From NCBI GenBank assembly GCA_945872365.1, contig CAMBZJ010000024.1, positions 1 through 48,115 of the forward strand: DNA of 48,115 nt, written 5' to 3'. Positions 19,446-26,258 of the stretch are shown one piece after another; position 1 is the first letter of the stretch; every line of letters starts with the position of its first letter. The stretch is from Klebsiella pneumoniae (GTDB taxonomy: Bacteria; Desulfobacterota; Binatia; UBA12015). Made by a program: the position numbers and the translations under genes. The notes below the pieces were generated by a model, which ran no database searches, was not told where the DNA came from, and was given only the letters and a program-made list of their open reading frames with translations.

Positions 19446-19478
19446 GCCCCCGCCCGCGGCAGGGCCGCGGGCGGGGGC
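19446..19478. terminator. Very strong hairpin downstream of the DUF1566 gene
   Basis: A perfect 15-bp, all-G/C inverted repeat with a 3-nt loop, about 50 nt beyond the stop of the minus-strand DUF1566 gene and about 80 nt before the GTG of the crtU-like gene. There is no clear U-run after it on the minus strand. It may act as an attenuator or an mRNA-stability element dividing the crt transcript in two rather than as a full intrinsic terminator. Confidence 0.5.
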
Positions 19479-19506
19479 ACGAGGATCAGGTCGGGACCGC
19501 GCCGAT

Positions 19507-19532
19507 CACGAGGTCACGAGGTCACGAGGTCA
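19507..19532. repeat. Three tandem copies of an 8-bp unit at a gene end
   Basis: CACGAGGT is repeated at 19507, 19515 and 19523, followed by CA. The array ends on the stop codon of the DUF1566 gene, so copy-number change would alter only untranslated sequence. Probably a slippage repeat without function. Confidence 0.6.
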
Positions 19533-20843
19533 GTTGCTGGTGCGAACGGCGCGCAACCAGCGGTAGTTCGTCTTCTGGCTGGAACTGGTCACGCCGTAGT
19601 AAAAGACCACCGTGTCCGCGTAGGTCGGATCGGAGGACGAGGTGGCGGAGACGTAGGTTCCGGAATAAGTCGGCCCGAAGATCGGGTTGATGCACGGCCC
19701 GGTCCCGAGGCCGGGGTCGCACCCGGGGGCCGACGTGTCGACGATGCCCGAGAGCTCTCCGATGGCCGGCAGGCGCCAGGCGGAGTACCCGAGCCACGGC
19801 GTGCAGCCAGTCGCAAACGCACCCTGGCAGTTCAGCTGGTCGAGGAACACCGTCTTCGCCGTGCCGTTGAAGGAATTGTCGCCCGTGCTCCAGGTGTACT
19901 GGTTGTTCACGCCCTGCGGGTCCGGGCAGGTCGCGCCGTCGACGCAGTTCACGCCGGTCCCGGCCGTCCCGGTCTTCTTCTCCCAAATGAGCCCGGTCGT
20001 GCTGTCGGTCACCGTGCCGTTGCAGTTGTCGGTGTAGGTGCCGCCCTTGCCGTTGCTCACGGCGGACGGAGTGCAACTCGGCGTCGGCGTGGGCGTAGGC
20101 GTCGGGACGGGCGTGGGCGTCGGCGCCGGGTAGCTGAACGACGCGAAGTCGTCGATGAACGCCGTACCGGTCGAGTTCAGACCGAGGCCGCCGAGGAATC
20201 CGAGCTGGATGCCGTCGATCGCGAAGCCGTGGTTCGCGACGCCGTCCGAGACCACTTGCGTGCTCTCGACCTGCAGCGTGAGCGTGCCGTCGGTCGCTCC
20301 GACGGCGGTGGCGCGTCTCCAGTCGACCGACACCGCGACCCAGCTCTTGGGAATCGCGATCGGTGCGGTCTGCGTGCCCTTGCCCGAGTCGTCGCGGACC
20401 ACGCCGTAGATCGACCAGACCCCCGCCGAATAGCGCAGCCGAAGTTCGAACGGCCGCTGCGACGAGTCACCGAGGACGCGCCCGGCCATCAGGCGCAGGA
20501 TGCGCGGGTCGGACGGCACCTCGAGGGTGTCGAGATTCAGCGCGAAGGCGGCCGCGTAGCGCGACTCCGCCGTCGGCGACGTGTCCTTCACCCAGAGCTT
20601 CGCCCGGTTGGCCGGCGGCGGCAGCCCGGCGACGTCGAAGAGCAGGCCGTAGCTACCCGTCAGCTTGGCGGTCGGGCTCACTCTCATGAGCCCGCCCTTG
20701 GTTGAGGTCTGGCTCCACTTCGAGAGGTCGCCCGACTCGAATCCGTCCGCGAAGATCGCGACCTGGGCCTGCGCCCGACCGGCCATGGCGAACGTGGCGC
20801 AAGCCACCAGCGCCCACGCGGACGCCCTTATTCCAAATCTCAT
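19530..20843 (-). CDS. Secreted DUF1566 (Lcl-type) protein with Pro-Thr linker
   Basis: 437 residues. A clear signal peptide (about 1-26, ending AMAGRAQA) is followed by FADGFESGDLSKW, the start of a beta-sandwich common in deltaproteobacterial exported proteins. That domain of about 190 residues leads into a linker of Pro-Thr repeats (about 245-262), then a DUF1566 domain (about 265-437) with GTVTDSTTGLIWEKK and WRLPAIGEL, the usual landmarks. AAGGGA stands upstream of the ATG. The first codons AGA-TTT-GGA-ATA-AGG are rare for this genome, probably keeping the mRNA 5' end unstructured. Its place between crtB and the crtU-like gene is unexpected. Function unknown; surface or secreted. Confidence 0.85.
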   Translation of the reverse strand: MRFGIRASAWALVACATFAMAGRAQAQVAIFADGFESGDLSKWSQTSTKGGLMRVSPTAKLTGSYGLLFDVAGLPPPANRAKLWVKDTSPTAESRYAAAFALNLDTLEVPSDPRILRLMAGRVLGDSSQRPFELRLRYSAGVWSIYGVVRDDSGKGTQTAPIAIPKSWVAVSVDWRRATAVGATDGTLTLQVESTQVVSDGVANHGFAIDGIQLGFLGGLGLNSTGTAFIDDFASFSYPAPTPTPVPTPTPTPTPSCTPSAVSNGKGGTYTDNCNGTVTDSTTGLIWEKKTGTAGTGVNCVDGATCPDPQGVNNQYTWSTGDNSFNGTAKTVFLDQLNCQGAFATGCTPWLGYSAWRLPAIGELSGIVDTSAPGCDPGLGTGPCINPIFGPTYSGTYVSATSSSDPTYADTVVFYYGVTSSSQKTNYRWLRAVRTSN

Positions 20844-21033
20844 GGTCTGTCCCTTTTTCGCCACGCCAGCACCGGGCTCGGGATCGGTTGGCGACTGGAT
20901 GGTCGCGATCCCCGACGATGCCAGCGGGGTTGCTGCTTGTCGAGAGGAAATCGCCGAGGAGCGAGGTTTCGAACCCCGGCCGCAGGAAGGTGCCGCAGGG
21001 CCCTGCTCGGCCCGCTGCTCTCCCGCCCGGCAC

Positions 21034-22044
21034 TCACACCCCGCCGGCCGAGCCCACCCCCATCCCCGCCCGCGCCAGCGCCGCGTGCAGCTCCGCGCGG
21101 TGCGGCTCCCGCACGTCCCCGCGCAGCCCGGGGTCGAAGGCGCACCGGGCGCAGGCGCCGGCCACGAGCGCGAGCTTGCGCGCATCGGGCACGGCGACGC
21201 GCGCGGTGACGCCGTCGCCGCCACGCGCCTGCACGCGGCGGCCGATCTCGCGGTAGGTGAGGGCTGCCGTCAGGATCGCGGGGCGGGAGCGCGCCGGCAG
21301 CAGGCGGATACCGCCGATCCCGCTCTCGTAGTAGCGCTCGGCCAGCGCCAGCACGCGGCGGTTGGTCGCCAGCACGCCCGGCGCCGGTGCGCACCGCAAA
21401 ACCTCTTGGACCGAACTGCCCGCCTCGGCGAGCCAGTCCGCCGGCAGGTACACGCGATCGCGGGCCGCGTCCTCGCCGACGTCGCGCGCGATGTTCGTGA
21501 GTTGCATACCGATGCCGAGGTCGACCGCGCGCCGCAACGCCTCCTCGTCGGAACGCCCCATGATCCGGCTCATCATGCAGCCGACGACGCCGGCCGCACG
21601 CCAGGCGTAGACCAGTAACTCGTCCGCGTTCGCCATGCGCACGACGCCGAGATCTTGGGCCATGCCGTCGAGCAGCGCCTCGGGCTCCGCGCGCGGGATG
21701 CGCGCCGCCGCGACCACCGCCGCGAACGCGCGCCCGACCGGGTCGTCCATCGGCAGGCCGGCGCAGAGCCGGCCGAGGCGCGCGCGCGTCGCGAGGTGGC
21801 GCGCGCGCGCGTCGCCCTCCCCCGACGCGACGTCCACGTCGTCGTCGGCGCCGCGGCAGAAGGCGTAGGTCGCGATCGCGCGCTCGCGGATCGCGCGCGG
21901 CAGGAGCCGCGAGGCGACGTGGAAACTGCGCGAGTGGCGCCGGATCACCTCGTCGCAGAAGGCGAGGTCCGAGGCCGAGGCGAGCGGCGCCGCGGACGCG
22001 GGCCTCGGGTCTCGCGGGCCTCCCGGGCCCCGTGCGCCGGCCAT
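21034..22044 (-). CDS. crtB: Phytoene synthase
   Basis: 336 residues. This trans-isoprenyl-diphosphate head-to-head synthase joins two GGPP to phytoene. The first Asp-rich motif is D67-D68-D69-V-D71 (YAFCRGADDDVD). The second is NIARDVGED with D190 and D194, followed by RVYLP. These are the Mg-diphosphate-binding residues of CrtB and squalene synthase. The start at 22044 (MAGARGPGG) lies 43 nt after the crtI stop; about 20 low-complexity residues precede the conserved SFHVASRLLP region, so a start a little further downstream is possible. Neighbouring crtI favours phytoene over squalene as product. The GGPP synthase is not in the window. Confidence 0.92.
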   Translation of the reverse strand: MAGARGPGGPRDPRPASAAPLASASDLAFCDEVIRRHSRSFHVASRLLPRAIRERAIATYAFCRGADDDVDVASGEGDARARHLATRARLGRLCAGLPMDDPVGRAFAAVVAAARIPRAEPEALLDGMAQDLGVVRMANADELLVYAWRAAGVVGCMMSRIMGRSDEEALRRAVDLGIGMQLTNIARDVGEDAARDRVYLPADWLAEAGSSVQEVLRCAPAPGVLATNRRVLALAERYYESGIGGIRLLPARSRPAILTAALTYREIGRRVQARGGDGVTARVAVPDARKLALVAGACARCAFDPGLRGDVREPHRAELHAALARAGMGVGSAGGV

Positions 22045-22087
22045 GTCCGACGCCTCGGCCGCCGGACCGCGCGGGCCCGTGCCCGCC

Positions 22088-23605
22088 TCAGGCCGCCGGG
22101 CGTCCACCGGGCCCGCCCGCGCCGACGGTGCGCCGGCCGACGGCCGGGATGAGCGAGTCGGTCGCGCGCGCGCTCGACAGCACGCCCGGCAGCCCGGCTC
22201 CCGGGTGCGTGCCCGCACCGACGAAGAACAGGTCGGCGATATCGGGGCAGACGTTGTGCGCGCGGAAGTACGCGCTCTGGGTGAGCCGCGGCTCGAAGCT
22301 GAAGGCGGCGCCGAGGTGGCTCAGGAGTTCGTCGCGGAAGTCGTCGGGCGTGAACAGCCGCTCGGTGACCAGGTTCTCGCGCAGGCCGGGCACGCAGGTC
22401 CGCTCGAGGTAGTCGTAGATCGCGTCGCGGTAGGACTCCTTCGTGCGGCTCCAGTCGGTCGTCCCGGCCAGGTTCGGCACCGGCGAGAGCACGTAGAAGG
22501 CCTCGCAGCCCGGCGGGCCGAGCGAGGGATCCGAGCGCGTCGGAGCATGAAGGTAGAGGCTGAAGTCCTTCGCCAGCCGGTGCTTCGTGAAGATGTCGTC
22601 GAGCAGCCCCTCGAAGCGCGGGCCGAGCAGGATCGTGTGGTGGGCGAGGTCGGGATAGGTGCGCTTCGTCCCGAAGTAGATCAGGAAGAGGCTCATGCTG
22701 TAACGCATGCGCCGCAGCTTCGCGTCGGAGTTGTGCGGCCGGTGCTCGGGTCGCACGAGATTCTGATAGGTCCAGCTCACGTCGGAGTTGCAGACGACGA
22801 TGTCGGAGCGCAGCACCTCGCCACCCGCGAGCCGCACGCCGCGCGCGCGGCCTCCTTCGATCAGGATCTCCTCGACCGGCGACGAGAGCCGCAGCGTGCC
22901 GCCGAGTTCCTCGATGAGCCGCACGAGCGCCTGCACGACCGCCCCGGTGCCGCCGCGGGCGAAGTGCACGCCCCACTGGCGCTCGAGGTAGCAGATGAGC
23001 GCGTAGATCGCGGGAGCGTGCTGCGGGTCGCCGCCGACCAGCAGCGGGTGGAACGAGAACACCTGGCGCAGCTTCTCGCTCCGGATGTGCTTCTTCGCGA
23101 GACCGAGCACGCTGCGATAGCTCTCGAGCCGGACGAGGCTTGGCACCACCTTCACCATCGACCACGGCGTGAGGAACGGGACGTGCGCCAGTTCGACGAA
23201 GCCGCGCTCGAAAATCGCGCGGCTCTTGCGCATGAAGGTCTCGTAGCCCTCGACGTCGCCCGGGCTGAACCGGCGGACCTCCTCGCGCATGCGGGCGGCG
23301 TCGCCGTCGTAGGTGAAGACGTCCCCGTCGTCGAAGCGGATGCGATAGAACGGGTGCACCGGGAACATGTCGACGTAGTCCCGGGTCCGCGTGCCGGCGA
23401 TCTCGAAGAGTTCGTCGATCAGGAAGGGCGCGGTGATGATCGTCGGTCCGGCATCGAAGCTGAAGCCGTCCTGCCGGTAGACGTAGGCGCGACCGCCGGG
23501 CTGGTCGCGCTTCTCCGCGATCGTCACGTCCCAGCCCTTGGCGCCGAGGCGGACGGCGGCGGCGAGCCCGCCGAACCCGCTTCCGATGACGATCGCGCGC
23601 GGCAT
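22088..23605 (-). CDS. crtI: Phytoene desaturase (lycopene-forming)
   Basis: 505 residues. The N-terminal FAD motif is AIVIGSGFGGLAAAVRL, followed by GGRAYVYRQDGFSFDAGPTI, the classic CrtI opening. The C-terminal signature is VGAGTHPGAGLPGV. Bacterial CrtI carries out three or four desaturations of phytoene to neurosporene or lycopene, at the membrane and with FAD. AAGGGGG stands 7 nt before the ATG. It is the first structural gene after the CarH-like regulator (40 nt gap) and crtB follows. About 15 extra Gly/Pro-rich residues at the C-terminus are unremarkable. Confidence 0.95.
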   Translation of the reverse strand: MPRAIVIGSGFGGLAAAVRLGAKGWDVTIAEKRDQPGGRAYVYRQDGFSFDAGPTIITAPFLIDELFEIAGTRTRDYVDMFPVHPFYRIRFDDGDVFTYDGDAARMREEVRRFSPGDVEGYETFMRKSRAIFERGFVELAHVPFLTPWSMVKVVPSLVRLESYRSVLGLAKKHIRSEKLRQVFSFHPLLVGGDPQHAPAIYALICYLERQWGVHFARGGTGAVVQALVRLIEELGGTLRLSSPVEEILIEGGRARGVRLAGGEVLRSDIVVCNSDVSWTYQNLVRPEHRPHNSDAKLRRMRYSMSLFLIYFGTKRTYPDLAHHTILLGPRFEGLLDDIFTKHRLAKDFSLYLHAPTRSDPSLGPPGCEAFYVLSPVPNLAGTTDWSRTKESYRDAIYDYLERTCVPGLRENLVTERLFTPDDFRDELLSHLGAAFSFEPRLTQSAYFRAHNVCPDIADLFFVGAGTHPGAGLPGVLSSARATDSLIPAVGRRTVGAGGPGGRPAA

Positions 23606-23645
23606 CTTCGACCCCCTTACTACCAGACCCGGAGCGGACTTCCGA

Positions 23646-24566
23646 TCAGGCCGACGACGACGACCCGGCGTCGCCCTCGGCCACCAGGCCGGGGAGCGAG
23701 CGGGCGAAGCGCGCGAGATCCGACATCGACGCGAGCGCACGCACCCGCGCATGGATGCTCGCCTGCGGGTCCGGGCACGACTGCCCTCCGACGACGACCC
23801 AACCACCCCACGGGGCGACGCGCTCGGCGAGGGCGAGCAGGTCCTCCTCGACCGCGCGCGCGGGGACGATCCGCGTGACCGAGCGCCACACGATCGCCGG
23901 GCGATAGCGATCGACCGCCGCGAGCATCGCCTCGATCGGCGAATCCGCGCCGAGGTTCATCTCGACGTAACCCGCCTCCGCGAGGACGATCGCGGCGCCC
24001 AGCGAAGGCAAAACGAACGGATCCCCCGACGGCGAACCGCCGACGGCGCAGGGCGCGCCGGCACCCGGCTTGGGGATCGCAGAACGCATCGTGCTGAGCG
24101 CATGTACGGCCGTGTCGACCGCCCGGTGTTCGAGAACGATCCCGGCGGGCTCGTCCTTCCACCGCTCGCCGATCTTCTCGAGGGCCACCCGAAGCGAGCC
24201 GTCGAGGATCGCCGCGATCGAGGAGCCCGACAGGAATTCGCCGAGCAGGAGCCCGCGGGCGGTCTTCTGGTCGTCCCGCTCCAGGGCTTCGAGGAGGGCG
24301 TGGCCGGCGTACCCAGGCTCGAGCCGGGCGTCGAAGCGCACGTCTCCGAATCCCAGGATATCGGGCCGGACGACCGTGCAGCGGGTCTCGCGGATGAAGC
24401 GGACGGCCTCGCTGAGCGAGATCCGGCGGTGCCCCCCGGCGGTCCGGGTGGCCTGGAGAAAACCCTCGTCCGCCCAGCGTTTCAGGGAGGATTCGCTCAC
24501 GCCGATGGCGGTCGCGAGGTCCCGGGGGGTGAGGAAGCTCTCGATCACCAGACGATAGAAGCGCAT
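23646..24566 (-). CDS. MerR/CarH (LitR)-type regulator with degenerate cobalamin-binding domain
   Basis: 306 residues. The MerR-type winged helix is at about 10-60 (LTPRDLATAIGVSESSLKRW, GGHRRISLSEAVRFI). The middle four-helix bundle contains W136-x9-E146-H147, exactly the CarH spacing for the residues that cap adenosylcobalamin. The following Rossmann-like B12 domain (about 172-285) is recognisable (EAGYVEMNLGAD, VVVGG), but the axial-ligand motif normally E/D-x-H-x2-G reads D182-P-F184-V-L-P. The histidine is therefore replaced by Phe. CarH and CarA repress carotenoid genes in the dark. Heading the crt cluster, this protein is its most likely regulator, although cobalamin or light sensing may be altered or lost. 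Confidence 0.88.
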   Translation of the reverse strand: MRFYRLVIESFLTPRDLATAIGVSESSLKRWADEGFLQATRTAGGHRRISLSEAVRFIRETRCTVVRPDILGFGDVRFDARLEPGYAGHALLEALERDDQKTARGLLLGEFLSGSSIAAILDGSLRVALEKIGERWKDEPAGIVLEHRAVDTAVHALSTMRSAIPKPGAGAPCAVGGSPSGDPFVLPSLGAAIVLAEAGYVEMNLGADSPIEAMLAAVDRYRPAIVWRSVTRIVPARAVEEDLLALAERVAPWGGWVVVGGQSCPDPQASIHARVRALASMSDLARFARSLPGLVAEGDAGSSSSA

Positions 24567-24616
24567 CGGTCGGGGCCGTCAACGCGGATGACCTCACATT
24601 AGGTGGCCTGCCAGCC

Positions 24617-24646
24617 TTGACACGGGTGCATAGGCTTGGCTAAAAA
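24617..24646 (+). promoter_or_regulatory. Candidate sigma-70-type promoter in the divergent region
   Basis: TTGACA (24617-24622) and TAAAAA (24641-24646) are separated by 18 nt. The hexamers stand out in an otherwise G/C-dominated genome. Direction fits transcription of the 157-residue protein gene at 24716. The element lies only about 50 nt from the start of the CarH-like gene, so that regulator could act on both sides. Confidence 0.5.
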
Positions 24647-24651
24647 CATCT

Positions 24652-24684
24652 TGAACGATTTGAACGAGTTGGCCGGAATGAACG
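24652..24684 (+). repeat. Three phased TGAACG repeats (possible operator)
   Basis: TGAACG occurs at 24652, 24661 and 24679, that is, at intervals of 9 and 18 nt. The first two lie within TTGAACGA-T-TTGAACGA. They sit just downstream of the candidate -10 and before the ribosome binding site AGGGAGGAAA. Their phasing suggests binding sites for a regulator, possibly the CarH-like protein, but they do not match a CarH operator that I can state with confidence. Confidence 0.4.
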
Positions 24685-24715
24685 TTTGGTCACCGGCCGC
24701 AGGGAGGAAAGTCCC

Positions 24716-25189
24716 ATGGACATGATGCTTCTATTCCCCTCTTCGTCACCGCCCGAGAGGAAGGTCACCCCGCCGGAACTCGAGGAAATGATCGATCGAG
24801 TGCTCGCGGCGCCGTCGGTGGATCCGACCCAAGTGCCGATGCACCACCGGGCGCGGCCCGATTCCGGCGAGGCGAGGCTCGCGCTCGCGATCCTCGACGA
24901 CGCGATCCGCTGCGTGCTGCGGCACGCCGAGTCCCGTCTCGCGCACCAGCGCGCGGAGGCCATCGAGGCACTCGACTGGATCCGCTCGGAGCGCTCCGAT
25001 TACGCGCTGTGTTTCGTGCCGATCTGCCAGCTCTTCGACATCGACCCCGACTGGATCCGCGGCAAGATCGAGAAGGCGCTGCGCGACCCCTCGGCGCTGC
25101 GCGGAACCTGGAATCCCGGACGTCGCGCCGACGAGGCGCTCGCGGAGGCTGCCGGCGAATCGACCGAACTCGCGCGCCAGGTTGCCTGA
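24716..25189 (+). CDS. Small conserved-looking protein upstream of a MoxR/VWA pair, function unknown
   Basis: 157 residues, soluble, with a strong ribosome binding site (AGGGAGGAAA) 5 nt before the ATG. Residues about 50-120 read as helices: ARLALAILDDAIRCVLRH, then RAEAIEALDWIRSERSDYAL, then FVPICQLFDIDPDWIRGKIE. This order (a helix, a Trp-Ile helix, Ser-Asp-Tyr, then a helix-turn-helix-like Leu/Phe-Asp-x-Asp-Pro-x-Trp-Ile-Arg) resembles unnamed proteins in several deltaproteobacterial-type genomes. The start ATG is followed by a second in-frame ATG two codons later. It is first in a probable operon with moxR. No function can be assigned. Confidence 0.75.
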   Translation: MDMMLLFPSSSPPERKVTPPELEEMIDRVLAAPSVDPTQVPMHHRARPDSGEARLALAILDDAIRCVLRHAESRLAHQRAEAIEALDWIRSERSDYALCFVPICQLFDIDPDWIRGKIEKALRDPSALRGTWNPGRRADEALAEAAGESTELARQVA

Positions 25190-25197
25190 AGTTTCGC

Positions 25198-25218
25198 GGG
25201 GGCGCCTCGCCGGCCCCC
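25198..25218. terminator. Weak hairpin after the small unknown gene
   Basis: GGGGGC and GCCCCC form a 6-bp stem with a 9-nt loop directly after the stop at 25189. There is no U-run and moxR continues in the same direction, so at most partial attenuation is likely. Confidence 0.25.
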
Positions 25219-25360
25219 GAACGTGACCACGGCCGCGGTGGTCCGGGTTGCTCCTCGGCGGACCGGCGGCTTGCCACCGCCGGCCGCGGCCGATACCCAC
25301 CGCAGACGCCGCCGGCATCGACCGATGCGACGGCGCAGAGCACCCGAGGAGGCAGCCCCG

Positions 25361-26242
25361 ATGTCCACGCAGACCGGATTCCAGCGCTTCGCCGGCACCG
25401 AAGGCTACATAGCCTCGAGTCCGCTCGTTGATGCCGTCAACTGTGCGATCGCGCTCGAGCGCCCGCTGCTCATCAAGGGCGAGCCCGGTACCGGCAAGAC
25501 CGTGCTCGCGCGCCACGTCGCCGCCGGACTCGGCCTCCCGCTGCTCACCTGGCACATCAAGAGCACCAGCAAGGCGGTCGAAGGACTCTACGTCTACGAC
25601 ACCGTGCAGCGCCTGAACGACAGCCGCTTCGGCGGCGGCGACGTCGCCGAGATCTCGCGCTACATCAAGCTCGGCCCGCTCGGCCGCTCGTTCGCCGCCG
25701 AGAAGCGCGTCGTGCTGCTCATCGACGAGGTCGACAAGGCGGATCTCGAGTTCCCCAACGACCTGCTTCACGAACTCGACGAAATGCGCTTCACGATCAT
25801 GGAGACGGGCGAGGAAGTCGCCGCCCGCGAGCGCCCGGTCGTGCTGATCACCTCGAACAACGAGAAGGAACTGCCCGACGCCTTTCTGCGCCGCTGCATC
25901 TTCCACTTCATCGAGTTCCCGAAGCGGGAGATGATGCAGCAGATCGTCGACGTGCACCACAAGAACCTCGACGCGAAGCTGCTCGACCAAGTGCTCATCA
26001 AGTTCTACTGGCTCCGCGAGCAAAACGATTTGCGCAAGAAGCCGTCGACCTCCGAGCTGGTCGACTGGATCAGTGCGCTCCTGCGCTCGGGCGTGAGCAT
26101 CGACCAGATGGAGTCGCACATCCCGTTCCTCGGAGCACTGCTCAAGAAGGAGCAGGACGTCGAGGCGCTCGAGTCCTACGACAAGCGCGGCGGCCGCTAC
26201 CCGAACAAGTGGAGCGACCTGGGGCCGCGCTTCAACCAGTAG
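25361..26242 (+). CDS. MoxR-family AAA+ ATPase
   Basis: 293 residues. Walker A is GEPGTGKT, Walker B is VVLLIDEVDKAD, and sensor-1-like Asn is in LITSNNEKELPDAF, with Arg residues in DAFLRRC. The protein belongs to the branch of MoxR ATPases that pairs with CoxE-like VWA proteins and helps mature metal or multi-subunit complexes. The start ATG is supported by CGAGGAGG 9 nt upstream; the open frame before it is noise. The VWA partner begins 16 nt downstream, which fits the usual ATPase/VWA operon. The client complex is not identifiable here. Confidence 0.92.
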   Translation: MSTQTGFQRFAGTEGYIASSPLVDAVNCAIALERPLLIKGEPGTGKTVLARHVAAGLGLPLLTWHIKSTSKAVEGLYVYDTVQRLNDSRFGGGDVAEISRYIKLGPLGRSFAAEKRVVLLIDEVDKADLEFPNDLLHELDEMRFTIMETGEEVAARERPVVLITSNNEKELPDAFLRRCIFHFIEFPKREMMQQIVDVHHKNLDAKLLDQVLIKFYWLREQNDLRKKPSTSELVDWISALLRSGVSIDQMESHIPFLGALLKKEQDVEALESYDKRGGRYPNKWSDLGPRFNQ

Positions 26243-26258
26243 GCGCGCGCAAGCGGCG

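Noticed and set aside
19507-19532. Tandem CACGAGGT copies as a CRISPR array or iteron
   Set aside because: Units are directly adjacent without spacers, only three in number and at a gene end; no CRISPR array or replication-origin features occur anywhere in the window.
20965-20979. GGTTTCGAACCCCGG, resembling a tRNA T-arm
   Set aside because: No acceptor stem, D-arm or anticodon arm could be built around it on either strand; the flanks are simply GC-rich leader sequence of the DUF1566 gene.
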